The notes under the pieces: model-generated
Databases searched by the model: none
What the model saw: only the letters and a program-made list of their open reading frames with translations
Told to the model about the DNA's origin: nothing
Shown: piece by piece, positions 18,382 through 27,569 of the stretch
Position numbering within the stretch: position 1 is the first letter of the stretch
How the letters are laid out: each line of letters opens with the position of its first letter
Position numbers and translations under genes: made by a program
Source: Nitratireductor sp.
GTDB lineage: Bacteria; Pseudomonadota; Alphaproteobacteria; Rhizobiales; Rhizobiaceae
NCBI GenBank assembly: GCA_017854535.1
Contig: JAFMHL010000004.1
Location: forward strand, 1-64,000
DNA length: 64,000 nucleotides
Direction of reading: 5' to 3'

Positions 18382-19035
18382 ATGGGTTTACAAAACCGAG
18401 TTAGTCCTGATGATTCGCTTCATAGCAATGATGCCCGCGGAATGTTTACGGGTAACCGCGGCATCATTCATGATCCTGACACCAAACAACTGCTTGGACG
18501 ACGGTGGTCGACCTCAGCATGGATTTGCTGCTCCCTTGAATGGAAGGGGCGCAGACGAGATGTATGGGGACGGAATTATCAGAAAAAGACCGGAGAGAAA
18601 GTTGCAGGATAGTCCGAGCTATTTTTTCTCGATGAAGTAAGTGCCTTGGCAGCAGGTCATAGGCCTTGCCATACCTGCCGCAACAAGGATGCGAAGCGGT
18701 TTCATGAGGCCTATTGTGCAGGCAATGGCATTGCGAACGCTTCAACAAAAAACAAACAACTCCATGCACAGCGTTGGTATTCTGCAAAGCAGACCCCAGA
18801 ACCTCTTGCAAAAAATGAGATTGACGCCTTACCCGATGGCACCATTATACAAAGTGAAGATGCATTTTATGCCATCAAAAATCACACGCTTCTAAACTGG
18901 ACATTTACTGGGTATGAAAAGCCTATTGGATTTGATCGACTAAATGACAGCACGGTATATTGCGTCACGCCAAAGGCCATGGTTGCAACTCTGGAGCAAG
19001 GTTATCTTCCTTTGTGGCATTCCACTGCCTCTTGA
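18382..19035 (+). pseudogene. Conserved hypothetical gene with one internal stop
   Basis: About 217 codons in one frame interrupted by a TAG at 18610-18612. The upstream part ends VWGRNYQKKTGEKVAG, and after the stop the frame continues SELFFLDEVSALAAGHRPC. From memory, an alphaproteobacterial family of unknown function shows the same order: MGLQNRV, IHDPETR, RRW...WICCLLEFKGRRR, then FFLDEATALAAGHRPC with a paired-Cys CxxC. Here CHTC supplies that pair. In this family the stop position fits a Trp (TGG to TAG) or Gln, again one transition. It lies 5 bp after lutC. Read through, it is otherwise intact. Confidence 0.75.
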
Positions 19036-19066
19036 AATCAACAGATGATTGCGCCAAAGCTGAACC

Positions 19067-19807
19067 ATGGAACGCTATGATTTTAAGACCCAACGACTTT
19101 TTGTCGACCAAGCTCTAAACGCAGGAAAAGCGCTTGAGGTCGATAGAACACAAGCCAATTACCTCCTGAACGTATTGCGATTGAAAGCTAGAGCCAGTGT
19201 GCTTGTTTTTAACGGTAAGGATGGCGAATGGCTGGCAGAGCTTGAGCCTACAGGGCGCAAATCCTGCCAATTGAAATTGAGGCAACAAACACGGGCTCAA
19301 CCGAAACCATATTCACTAATCTATTGCTTTGCGCCGTTAAAGCAGGGCCGTTTGGATTATATGGTACAAAAAGCAGTTGAGATGGGTGCTGGCATTCTTC
19401 AGCCAGTAATTACCCACCACACGCAAGTTACCAAGCTCAATTTGGATAGGGTGCGAGCGAACGCGCTGGAAGCAGCCGAACAATGCGGAATTCTTTCTAT
19501 TCCAACCTGCAATGAGCCGGTTCGCTTGGCGCAATTGTTGAAAAATTGGACATCTGACACGAAATTGATCTTTGCTGATGAAAGCGTCGGCGACAGCAAC
19601 CCGGTTTCTGCACTTCAAAACATTCCCGACCTCACCAAAAAGGCTGTTCTTATTGGCCCAGAAGGCGGTTTTTCCCAAGATGAGCGAGACTTACTGCTAT
19701 CAAAAGAGTTTGTAATTCCGATTTCATTGGGCCCAAGGATCTTGAGGGCAGACACAGCGGCAGTTGCGGCTTTAGCTGTTTTACAGGCTGCAAATGGCGA
19801 TTGGTGA
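19067..19807 (+). CDS. rsmE: 16S rRNA (uracil-1498-N3)-methyltransferase
   Basis: It methylates U1498 of 16S rRNA using S-adenosylmethionine. It is 246 residues: an N-terminal PUA-like domain (about 1-70) and a C-terminal SPOUT knot domain. The knot motifs are clear: [16 protein letters not shown] (about 192-207) and [20 protein letters not shown] (about 222-241). It lies upstream of gshA with a 122-bp gap. Confidence 0.94.
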   Translation: MERYDFKTQRLFVDQALNAGKALEVDRTQANYLLNVLRLKARASVLVFNGKDGEWLAELEPTGRKSCQLKLRQQTRAQPKPYSLIYCFAPLKQGRLDYMVQKAVEMGAGILQPVITHHTQVTKLNLDRVRANALEAAEQCGILSIPTCNEPVRLAQLLKNWTSDTKLIFADESVGDSNPVSALQNIPDLTKKAVLIGPEGGFSQDERDLLLSKEFVIPISLGPRILRADTAAVAALAVLQAANGDW

Positions 19808-19929
19808 CGATCACAAAATCGGCATCAACCAAAGGACTGCATTAAATTAGAAAAGTTTTTCTTGCGCAGTTGGAATATGGTTCCTAGAGATTTGCCAAGG
19901 ATGAACGAAAGTTAGAAAGCATATTTTAA

Positions 19930-21303
19930 ATGGCTAGAGATACAGTGGACGAGCGCCCGTTAGAGGGTATTGATCAAATGATTGCGTGGTTCACCAAAGG
20001 CAATAAGCCCAAGGCCGATTGGCGTATTGGCACAGAGCACGAAAAATTTGCTTTTTATACTGATGATTTTTCGCCGGTTCCTTATGAAGGTGACCGCGGC
20101 ATTGAGGCTCTGCTGAAAGGTATGCAGACAGAACTTGGTTGGGAAGCCATTACCGATGAAGGTCGCATCATCGGGCTTGCTGGACCAGCAGGCGCGGGAG
20201 CCATATCTATTGAACCTGGCGGGCAGTTTGAGCTGTCCGGTGCGCCGCTCGAAACCATCCATCAGACATGTCGCGAATCGAACCAACATCTATCCGCTGT
20301 AAAAAATGTTGCCAAAGAATTTGGCATGAGTTTTCTTGGAACTGGCTCAAGCCCGGTTTGGAGTTTGGCAGAAACGCCAGTCATGCCAAAAAGCCGATAT
20401 AAAATTATGACCAATTACATGCCGAAAGTCGGCACGCGCGGGCATGACATGATGTATCGAACTGCAACGGTGCAGGTGAATCTCGATTTTTCAGACGAGC
20501 GCGATATGCAGAGAAAACTGCAAACATCGCTAAAATTGCAGCCACTCTCTTCGGCCTTATTTGCAAACTCTCCGTTTACTGAAGGCAAACCGAATGGAGA
20601 ATTGTCCTGGCGTTCTGGTGTGTGGTTAGATGTCGACAATCAACGCGGCGGGTATCACCCGGAAATGCTTGATCCCAATTTTGGTTTTGAAGATTATGTC
20701 AAATGGTGCCTTGATCTGCCAATGTATTTCATCATTCGTGATAGCAAATATATTGACATGACTCATATGACTTTCCGCCAGTTCATGGACGGGAAAGCAG
20801 CTAAGGAACTTCCAGGCGTTCACGCGACCATGGGTGACTGGTCCAACCATGTCAGCACGGTTTTTCCAGATGTGAGATTGAAACAATTTCTGGAAATGCG
20901 TGGTGCTGATGGCAGCCCGTGGCGTGGCATTTGTGCCCTACCCGCATTCTGGGTTGGTTTAATATATGATGAGACCGCCTTGGACGAAGCCGAGGCGCTT
21001 GTGAAAGACTGGACGGCAGAACAGGTTGGTCTGTTGCGAAACGATGTGCCTGCGCAGGGACTTCAGGCAAAGATCAACGGTCATACAATGCTGGACATCG
21101 GCCGTGAGGTTTTGAAAATTTCAAAGGGCGGATTGCATAGGCGAGCAAGGCTGAACAAAGAAGGCTTTGACGAGCGGCTGTTTTTGGTTCCTTTAGAAGA
21201 GATCATTGCGGCTAAACGCACGAATGCAGAGCACCTGCTTTGGATGTATAACGGTCCTTGGCAACAAGACATCAACCGCGTTTATGAAGAGATGGCGTTT
21301 TAA
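19930..21303 (+). CDS. gshA: Glutamate-cysteine ligase, alphaproteobacterial type
   Basis: First step of glutathione synthesis: ATP-dependent joining of glutamate and cysteine. At 457 residues it belongs to the GCS2/plant-like class found in alphaproteobacteria, not the E. coli class. Diagnostic segments are RIGTEHEKFAFY (about 36-47), IEPGGQFELSGAPLET (about 95-110) and TVQVNLDFSDERDM (about 181-194). It is cytoplasmic. No upstream regulatory motif was recognised, and it appears to be a single gene. Confidence 0.94.
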   Translation: MARDTVDERPLEGIDQMIAWFTKGNKPKADWRIGTEHEKFAFYTDDFSPVPYEGDRGIEALLKGMQTELGWEAITDEGRIIGLAGPAGAGAISIEPGGQFELSGAPLETIHQTCRESNQHLSAVKNVAKEFGMSFLGTGSSPVWSLAETPVMPKSRYKIMTNYMPKVGTRGHDMMYRTATVQVNLDFSDERDMQRKLQTSLKLQPLSSALFANSPFTEGKPNGELSWRSGVWLDVDNQRGGYHPEMLDPNFGFEDYVKWCLDLPMYFIIRDSKYIDMTHMTFRQFMDGKAAKELPGVHATMGDWSNHVSTVFPDVRLKQFLEMRGADGSPWRGICALPAFWVGLIYDETALDEAEALVKDWTAEQVGLLRNDVPAQGLQAKINGHTMLDIGREVLKISKGGLHRRARLNKEGFDERLFLVPLEEIIAAKRTNAEHLLWMYNGPWQQDINRVYEEMAF

Positions 21304-21330
21304 AACGCGTGGACAATTAGATACAGTTTC

Positions 21331-21357
21331 AAAAAAAGAGGGCTGATACCAGCCCTC
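21331..21357 (-). terminator. Terminator for the desaturase gene
   Basis: Stem gagggctg (21338-21345) pairs with cagccctc (21350-21357), loop atac. On the minus strand it is followed by seven T (21337-21331). It lies 28 bp beyond the desaturase stop and converges with gshA. Confidence 0.8.
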
Positions 21358-21384
21358 AAACTCTGTCTGCAATGTTAGCTCATA

Positions 21385-22452
21385 TCAGGCAGTTGCCAAT
21401 TGGCGCCGTCTTAGCTTTCTAAACGAAATCATTTCACGCGAAGCCTCGTCCCACAATGCAAGCGGCACACATTTGATGCTTTCCAAAAGTGTCAAACGGC
21501 CGATCTGGCGCAATTCAGGATAGTCTCGAATAATCTTCGGAAGCCTATGGAATGGAACTGACGCAGACAAATGATGTACGTGATGAATGCCTATATAACC
21601 AGATAGCCACATGAGCGGCTTTGGCAAATCGTAAAACGAACTGCCATAAAGGGCAGCGTTTTCGCGTTTCCAGTCCTTATGGCGATCCCATCTTGTGTCT
21701 TCAAACTGGTGCTGCACATAGAATAGCCAAACACCAGCAGATGCGGCAACCAGGACAACCGGAATTTGAATGATTAGAAAATCTTTCCAACCGATGAAAT
21801 AAATCATCGCCGTTGAAACAAGCGCCACAAACAGATTGGTTCCAAGTGTGCTTAGCCAAGGCTTTGCTCCCTTGCCCAGCATTTCAAATGGCAAGCGTTG
21901 TTTCAAAAAGAATACATAAGCGGGACCTACTCCAAACAACACGATGGGATGGCGATAAGCGCGATATCTCAAACGACCCCAAAAAGTCAGAGCGTTATAT
22001 TCTTCCACAGTAATGGTATCGATATCCCCGAACCCGCGACGGTCCAGATTACCTGAACTAGCATGGTGCAAAGCATGGGAATGTCGCCAATATTCATAAG
22101 GTGTCAAAGTAAGAATACCGAGGCTGCGCCCGATCCAATCGTTGATCGCTTTTTTGCCAAACAATGAGCCATGACCGCAATCGTGTTGGATTGCGAATAG
22201 GCGAACCAGTAGTCCACCTGCTGGTATGGTCAATAATAGCCCGAGAATAACGGAATATTGCAGTGCAAACCAAGCAACGAACCAAGCAATTGCAAAAAGA
22301 GCGAGAGTCAAAGCAGTTTCAAAATATCCTCTCAAATCGTTTTCAGATTTGTATGCAGATATCCGTGCTATCCAATTGATTGGTTCTGCTCGAAGTGTTT
22401 GCTTGTTGGTACCGCAGTTATCGACTGCAGACCCGCCAATTTGCATATTCAT
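21385..22452 (-). CDS. Membrane fatty acid desaturase
   Basis: Integral-membrane di-iron desaturase, about 355 residues. The three histidine boxes are HDCGHG (about 88-93), HSHALHH (about 123-129) and HHVHH (about 285-289), with four to six membrane segments. Spacing resembles delta-12/omega-6 acyl-lipid desaturases, but related di-iron hydroxylases cannot be excluded. I start at the ATG at 22452 with gagggg upstream; an in-frame GTG at 22473 would add seven residues. It is monocistronic with its own terminator. It probably modifies membrane lipids. Confidence 0.82.
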   Translation of the reverse strand: MNMQIGGSAVDNCGTNKQTLRAEPINWIARISAYKSENDLRGYFETALTLALFAIAWFVAWFALQYSVILGLLLTIPAGGLLVRLFAIQHDCGHGSLFGKKAINDWIGRSLGILTLTPYEYWRHSHALHHASSGNLDRRGFGDIDTITVEEYNALTFWGRLRYRAYRHPIVLFGVGPAYVFFLKQRLPFEMLGKGAKPWLSTLGTNLFVALVSTAMIYFIGWKDFLIIQIPVVLVAASAGVWLFYVQHQFEDTRWDRHKDWKRENAALYGSSFYDLPKPLMWLSGYIGIHHVHHLSASVPFHRLPKIIRDYPELRQIGRLTLLESIKCVPLALWDEASREMISFRKLRRRQLATA

Positions 22453-22605
22453 AGAAACTAATGCCCCTCGCACGACTAAATTTTTCTGTGTCTAGCAGGT
22501 GGGGCGGGAATAGGAAAACAAATTTCTGTCACTAAAGCTATTTGCCGCATGGTGTGGATTAGCGGCAACAAACTTTAACGAAGTATTTTTATGGAGTAAT
22601 GAGCC

Positions 22606-22974
22606 TTACCGGCAGCTGACAAAATCTCTATAACGCACGTTTTCTTCGCGTTCGATGAAGCTAACCTTCACTGAATTGCCTTTTCTGAGCATTACCTTGC
22701 ATGTGAAACGCACACTATCAGGTTCAATGAAGAGCAGAAACTGGTCAGGAATTCCCATCAAACCCGAAACTGTTAATTGAGCCCCGTCTGTTGAAAACTC
22801 GCGCAATTGGCAATGAAACCCCTGCGTTTGGCCATCGACTACGAGCCAGGCAAGGCGATTCGCGCGACTTAATTCGCTCCGCTTCGAATCATTTTTAAGG
22901 CGGCGTGCCACCAATGATTGGGCGACAGGTCTTTTTTCTAAAAGATTATTTGTTGTTATAGCTGAATTGAGCAA
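22606..22974 (-). CDS. PilZ domain protein
   Basis: A 122-residue cytoplasmic protein with a PilZ-like fold. The N-terminal basic segment (ARRLKNDSKRSELSRANR, about 24-41) corresponds to the RxxxR stretch, followed by the REFSTDGAQLTV segment (about 58-69) matching the D/NxSxxG motif, and IPDQFLLFI. PilZ domains bind cyclic di-GMP, but here the RxxxR is imperfect and the aspartate is replaced (EFS instead of D-x-S), so binding is uncertain. TTG start with agga upstream. A CtrA box precedes it at 23020-23038. Confidence 0.6.
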   Translation of the reverse strand: MLNSAITTNNLLEKRPVAQSLVARRLKNDSKRSELSRANRLAWLVVDGQTQGFHCQLREFSTDGAQLTVSGLMGIPDQFLLFIEPDSVRFTCKVMLRKGNSVKVSFIEREENVRYRDFVSCR

Positions 22975-23019
22975 TTATTTGTTCCTGTATTAGAAATTAC
23001 CTGATCAGGCTAACCCAGC

Positions 23020-23038
23020 ATGGTTAATGCGGTCTTAA
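23020..23038 (-). promoter_or_regulatory. CtrA-box match before PilZ gene
   Basis: On the minus strand the site reads TTAAGACCGCATTAACCAT, an exact TTAA-N7-TTAAC with the extended TTAACCAT half. It is 46 bp before the PilZ start codon and also 67 bp before the divergent DUF937 gene. CtrA is the master cell-cycle and motility regulator of alphaproteobacteria. Confidence 0.6.
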
Positions 23039-23104
23039 ACTGATCTAAATATCGAAATAGAATTCAATTTTTGGCATTAGGCGCCGCAATATCAGGAGAT
23101 TACT

Positions 23105-24082
23105 ATGAATCCATTGTTTGACATGCTGGCTAATATGCAGACAGGCGCAAAGCAAAACGATATTACTGCGCAAATGGCAAAACAATTTGGCCTGCAGCAG
23201 CAACAAGCCCAGAGCGCCATAGAAGCGCTAATGCCAGCTTTTACTCAAGGTTTGAAACGCAACGCTGCCGCATCTCCTGAGGGACTGGCTTCGTTTATGC
23301 AAGCATTGGCATCAGGCAACCATGCCCAATATATGCAAGACCCAATGAAAGCGTTCAGCCAAAATGGCTTGAGCGAAGGCAATGCTATTTTGGGTCATTT
23401 GTTTGGTAATAAAGAAATCAGCCGCGCAGTTGCAAAACAAGCCGAGGCCACAAGCGGTGTATCTGAGGCGGTCTTAAAACAAATGCTCCCTGTCCTTGCA
23501 CCAATGGTAATGGGAGGCCTGTTTAAACAAATGACAGGTCAAGCCAGCGCCCCTGCGGCTGCACCTCAAATGCAACATGCATTTGGCGGTAGCGGCGGTA
23601 TATTGGGCCAAATTTTACAGGAAATGATGAAAGGCGGACTTGGCCAGTCGACTGGGCAAACGCGTCAGCAACCCCAAGCTAAAAATCCACTTGAGCAAAT
23701 TCTGGAACAAATGACTGGACGCAGCTCCGGAGGAACGCAATCCTCTGACAACAATTCTGGTGGCAGTTTAGGTGATATATTCAATGAAATGTTGAAAAAC
23801 GGACCTATGGGGCAAATGAACCCAATGAATCCATCAGGAGACAACCAACCTGTTGATCCCTCGCCCTATGACGCGCCGAAGCAAGCAGATGAAACACTAA
23901 ATGACATCTATGGCCGTCGTGAAAGCGCGCCAGAACCAGAGGCGGAGCCAAAAGGTTATCCAAAGGGCACAGGTCTCGAGGATTTGTTTGGTGATTTATT
24001 CAAGCCGACAAAAACCGGCGCTCCACAATATGATAAAGCTATCGAATCTATCTTTGATCAATTCATGAAGCCACGGAAATAG
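23105..24082 (+). CDS. DUF937 domain protein
   Basis: This 325-residue protein has an N-terminal DUF937 domain (about residues 1-150; LFDMLANMQ, then KQMLPVLAPMVMGGLFKQM) and a long low-complexity tail (150-325) rich in Gln, Gly, Ser, Pro and Met with short hydrophobic helices repeated, such as ILGQILQEMMKGG and LGDIFNEMLKNG. Related domains (YidB family) have no settled function. The repeated amphipathic GxxILxxML segments suggest oligomerisation. It is divergent from the PilZ gene across a region with a CtrA box. Confidence 0.75.
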   Translation: MNPLFDMLANMQTGAKQNDITAQMAKQFGLQQQQAQSAIEALMPAFTQGLKRNAAASPEGLASFMQALASGNHAQYMQDPMKAFSQNGLSEGNAILGHLFGNKEISRAVAKQAEATSGVSEAVLKQMLPVLAPMVMGGLFKQMTGQASAPAAAPQMQHAFGGSGGILGQILQEMMKGGLGQSTGQTRQQPQAKNPLEQILEQMTGRSSGGTQSSDNNSGGSLGDIFNEMLKNGPMGQMNPMNPSGDNQPVDPSPYDAPKQADETLNDIYGRRESAPEPEAEPKGYPKGTGLEDLFGDLFKPTKTGAPQYDKAIESIFDQFMKPRK

Positions 24083-24153
24083 AAATTCATCTCTTCTATT
24101 CTGTGAATTTTGCTATACTCCGGACGCGCTTCCTAGATCGATTAAAAACAAAC

Positions 24154-24182
24154 AAAGGCGTTTACTATCCCTAAACGCCTTT
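24154..24182. terminator. Hairpin between DUF937 and ureohydrolase
   Basis: An 11-bp perfect stem aaaggcgttta (24154-24164) pairs with taaacgccttt (24172-24182), loop ctatccc. The + side has only the ttt inside the stem, while the minus side continues gtttgttttt. It may end the DUF937 transcript or be the first hairpin of the ureohydrolase leader. Confidence 0.5.
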
Positions 24183-24188
24183 AAACTA

Positions 24189-24244
24189 TTGTTCCCCAAT
24201 GAATATGGCTGAGATCAGCCTTTCTTGCGCTATTTGGGGAACAA
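24189..24244 (+). promoter_or_regulatory. SD-sequestering leader stem of ureohydrolase gene
   Basis: The 11-bp perfect arms ttgttccccaa (24189-24199) and ttggggaacaa (24234-24244) enclose 34 nt that hold a second perfect hairpin ggctga-ga-tcagcc (24207-24220). The right arm contains gggga, the only good ribosome binding site for the ATG at 24247. Folded, the leader would hide it. No known riboswitch class is recognised. Confidence 0.5.
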
Positions 24245-24246
24245 GC

Positions 24247-25209
24247 ATGGACAATTCTTATTTTCATCCGGTTTCGGGCATGGACCTTCCGCGTTTTGCC
24301 GGTGTTGCTAGTTTCATGCGCTTACCGCAAATCCAGTTGGATGACCCAAAACTTGCCGATGTTGAGATCGGTTTGATTGGTGCGCCTTGGGATGGGGGGA
24401 CGACCAACCGCCCCGGTCCGCGCCACGGACCGCGCCAAATCCGTGATTTCTCAACCATGATCCGCGCCGAAAACGGACATACAAGAATTCGCCCTTTTGA
24501 ATTGGCCAATTGCGCTGACTTAGGCGATGTTGGGCCCAATCCTGCCAGCGTTGATGACAGTCTTGTGCGCTTTGAAGCGTTTTATTCGAAAGTCAAAGCT
24601 GCGAAAATCATGCCAATGACCGTTGGGGGCGATCATTTATGTTCCTTGCCAATTCTTCGCGCTTTGGCGAAAGACAAGCCATTGGGCATGATCCATTTCG
24701 ACAGCCATACGGATTTGTTTCACTCCTATTTTGGCGGTTTCAAATATACCCATGGCACGCCATTCCGCCGCGCTGTGGAAGAAGGTTTGCTTAACCCTAA
24801 ACGGGTTTGCATGATTGGCATCAGAGGTTCTGCTTATGATTGGGAAGACCGCGATTTTGCCGAAAGCGTCGGTATTCGCGTTATCCCTATCGAAGAATTT
24901 TTTGCCCGCGGCATTGATGATGTTATGGGCGAGGCGCGGGAAATAGCTGGCGATGATAAAACCTATGTTTCCTACGATATCGATTTTGTTGATCCAACAT
25001 TTGCGCCGGGAACTGGAACGCCTGAAATAGGCGGACCAAACTCGTTTCAAGCCGTCGAAGTTGTTCGTCATCTAAAAGGACTCAACTTTGCTGGGGCTGA
25101 TCTTGTTGAGGTCTCCCCGCCATTTGACACATCCGGCGGCACAGCATTTCTCGCAGCAACACTCGTGTTTGAGTTGTTATGCGTCATGGCACCAAGCTTC
25201 AAGAAATAA
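24247..25209 (+). CDS. speB: Agmatinase-family ureohydrolase
   Basis: Mn-dependent ureohydrolase of the arginase/agmatinase family, 320 residues from the ATG at 24247 (ribosome site gggga). Metal-binding motifs are GGDHL (about 127-131), FDSHTDL (about 149-155) and YDIDFVDP (about 241-248), at usual spacing. The default product is agmatinase, releasing urea from agmatine to give putrescine. Guanidinobutyrase and guanidinase belong to the same family and cannot be separated by eye, and no polyamine genes flank it. An upstream in-frame ATG at 24199 lies in the leader stem and lacks a ribosome site. The stem at 24189-24244 suggests translational control. Confidence 0.85.
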   Translation: MDNSYFHPVSGMDLPRFAGVASFMRLPQIQLDDPKLADVEIGLIGAPWDGGTTNRPGPRHGPRQIRDFSTMIRAENGHTRIRPFELANCADLGDVGPNPASVDDSLVRFEAFYSKVKAAKIMPMTVGGDHLCSLPILRALAKDKPLGMIHFDSHTDLFHSYFGGFKYTHGTPFRRAVEEGLLNPKRVCMIGIRGSAYDWEDRDFAESVGIRVIPIEEFFARGIDDVMGEAREIAGDDKTYVSYDIDFVDPTFAPGTGTPEIGGPNSFQAVEVVRHLKGLNFAGADLVEVSPPFDTSGGTAFLAATLVFELLCVMAPSFKK

Positions 25210-25245
25210 TTCTAAAAATCATTCAGACAATCTGGAGACTATCCT

Positions 25246-26016
25246 TTGACCCATTCGGCACTAAGCATTCGCAATTTGAGCAAGACCTATACAAGGCCTG
25301 CTGTTAGCGATTTGAATCTTGAAATCAAAGCTGGCGAGTTTTACGCGCTTTTGGGACCTAATGGTGCTGGTAAAACCACCACGCTGAAAATGGTTGCAGG
25401 GCTTTTGCAGGCAGACAAAGGCGATATTCATATCTTTGGACATAATGCTAAGACGGATCCATTGGGCGCTAAACAGATTACCGCTTGGGTGCCAGATGAA
25501 CCGATGATTTACGATCGTTTGACACCACTGGAATATCTGGAATTTGTTGCTGGTTTGTGGGAGGTGCCGGGCGACCTTGCGGCCAAACGCGCAGAAGAAA
25601 TTCTCGATACATTAGGCCTGGAACCACACGCCCATGAACGCTGCGAAGGATTCTCCAAAGGTATGCGCCAAAAGGTGGCTTTGGCTGGTGCGCTGATTCA
25701 CGATCCAAAATTGATTATCCTTGATGAGCCACTTACAGGTCTTGATGCAGGATCAGCGCGTATGGTCAAAGACGTGTTGCTCAAGCGTGTGGATGATGGC
25801 TGTACGGTCATTCTCACCACGCATATTTTGGAAGTTGCCGAGCGCATGGCCCAACGTATTGGCGTTATTGCCGAAGGTCGTTTGGTTTGCGAAGGCACAT
25901 TGGCTGAATTGCGTGCAGCAAACACAACCGGCAAGTCCGGGGAACAAAGTCTTGAAGAAATTTTCTTAGATGTGGTTGACCGCAGTAAAGAGCAAAATCA
26001 GGAAGTAGCAGCATGA
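25246..26016 (+). CDS. ABC transporter ATP-binding protein
   Basis: Nucleotide-binding subunit, 256 residues. Walker A is LGPNGAGKTTT (about 35-45), the ABC signature is FSKGMRQKVALA (about 137-148), and Walker B is KLIILDEP (about 155-162), followed by a switch histidine in LTTHILE. It resembles exporters of the CcmA/ABC-2 class. TTG start with ctggaga upstream. Its stop overlaps the start of the permease gene by 4 bp, so the two form one transporter. The substrate is unknown. Confidence 0.9.
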   Translation: MTHSALSIRNLSKTYTRPAVSDLNLEIKAGEFYALLGPNGAGKTTTLKMVAGLLQADKGDIHIFGHNAKTDPLGAKQITAWVPDEPMIYDRLTPLEYLEFVAGLWEVPGDLAAKRAEEILDTLGLEPHAHERCEGFSKGMRQKVALAGALIHDPKLIILDEPLTGLDAGSARMVKDVLLKRVDDGCTVILTTHILEVAERMAQRIGVIAEGRLVCEGTLAELRAANTTGKSGEQSLEEIFLDVVDRSKEQNQEVAA

Positions 26017-27569
26017 GCCGCACCGCATCCTATCGCTGGTTTGCAGAACATGAGTTTCGCCTGGCGTGGCGTGATCTTTATGGAATGATGTCTGGCAATC
26101 GTCCAGGACGCGGCAAGCGTATCTTTATTGTCTCGCTGATCATTAGCCTTGGCCTGCATCTTCTTGCATGGGCAGCTCTTAAATCAACCATTGCCCATGG
26201 CATCACTAGCGATGTGCCGACCCTTTTGATGGTTAGCGGTTTTCTGCTGCTTCCAGTGTCGCTTATGGCATCGCAAGCGATGGAAAGTATAACGCGAGCT
26301 TTCTATACGCGCTCTGACCTTGAATTGATCCTTGCGTCCCCTGCCCCTGCGACAAAGCTTTTTGCTGTGCGGATGGTAGCAATTGCTTTGACAACAGCAA
26401 CCCTTACGCTTCTGGTAACAGCCCCTGCCATCAATGTATTGGCGCTAACAGATAATGCAGGATGGTGGTTTGCCTATCCTGTTGTGTTTGCATTTGGCAT
26501 GATGGCAACAAGTTTCGCGATCCTGTTGACCATGGGTTTGTTCACCATCATTGGCCCGTCAAAAACACGATTGGCTGCACAAATTGTTGCCGCTGTTGTT
26601 GGCGCTGGATTTGTGATTGGCATTCAACTAGTCGCCATTATTTCCATCGGCTCAATTTCCCGTTTGCAGCTATTGCAGTCTGATTTTTTGTTGGCCCGCG
26701 CGCCAGAAATCTCAAGTTCCTGGTGGCTTCCGGCCATGGGCGCAATGGGTGATGGTGTTTCCGCCATGACACTATTTGTTATCGGCGTATTGGTCTTTGC
26801 TGCCACATTGGTAATGACGGCAGGAAGCTATGGCAAAGTGGTCCTGAAGGCAGCATCAATTGATCTTGCTTCCGGCCCGAAGAAACAAAGCAAAGTTGCG
26901 TTCAGAAAAATGAGCGCTGCAGCCATGTTGCGCCGCAAAGAGTGGAAACTTTTGCGCCGTGACAAATGGTTGATGTCGCAAACGCTGATGCAATTGCTAT
27001 ATCTCATCCCGCCAGCCTTCATGCTTTGGCATAGTTTTGGTCAAGGCAGCAGCATGACCATGGTGATTGTACCCGTCATTGTCATGGCGGCAGGGCAATT
27101 GGCAGGCGGTCTATCTTGGCTCGCGATCTCCGGCGAAGATGCGCCGGAACTGGTGACAACTGCACCCGTCTCCGCTGGTCAAGTTGTTCGGGCAAAAGTC
27201 GAAGCGATCCTAATCAGCGTTTCGTTTGTTGCAGCGCCGCTCATTCTCGCGATTGCTTTATTGTCCGTTCATAGCGCGCTGATCGCCGTCGTTTGTGTTG
27301 CCGCTTCAGTTATTTCTGCAACGGCCATTCAATTGTGGTTCAAGGCACAGGCTCGGCGCAGCAATTTCCGTCGTCGTCAGACATCATCTCGAGTTGCAAC
27401 CATGGCAGAAGCTTTCTCGTCCATCCTTTGGGCAGGCACTGCGGCCATCTGGATTGTCGGATCTTGGGCAGCGGTAATCGTCGCCCTTCTGGTTTTAGCG
27501 ATCCTGGCTTTTACCTGGTGGATGAGCCCTGCGCGGCAAAGCCAAATGCCTATGACCGATTCAATTTAA
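26013..27569 (+). CDS. ABC transporter permease
   Basis: Membrane subunit paired with the preceding ATPase, 518 residues with about 10-12 hydrophobic segments, more than the six of a simple ABC-2 permease, so it looks like a fused double-length subunit. A basic cytoplasmic stretch (about 285-325, including MLRRKEWKLLRRDKW) separates the two halves. The ATG overlaps the ATPase stop. Its last 20 bp overlap the 3' end of the MerF-like gene on the other strand. I cannot name a substrate. Confidence 0.85.
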   Translation: MSRTASYRWFAEHEFRLAWRDLYGMMSGNRPGRGKRIFIVSLIISLGLHLLAWAALKSTIAHGITSDVPTLLMVSGFLLLPVSLMASQAMESITRAFYTRSDLELILASPAPATKLFAVRMVAIALTTATLTLLVTAPAINVLALTDNAGWWFAYPVVFAFGMMATSFAILLTMGLFTIIGPSKTRLAAQIVAAVVGAGFVIGIQLVAIISIGSISRLQLLQSDFLLARAPEISSSWWLPAMGAMGDGVSAMTLFVIGVLVFAATLVMTAGSYGKVVLKAASIDLASGPKKQSKVAFRKMSAAAMLRRKEWKLLRRDKWLMSQTLMQLLYLIPPAFMLWHSFGQGSSMTMVIVPVIVMAAGQLAGGLSWLAISGEDAPELVTTAPVSAGQVVRAKVEAILISVSFVAAPLILAIALLSVHSALIAVVCVAASVISATAIQLWFKAQARRSNFRRRQTSSRVATMAEAFSSILWAGTAAIWIVGSWAAVIVALLVLAILAFTWWMSPARQSQMPMTDSI

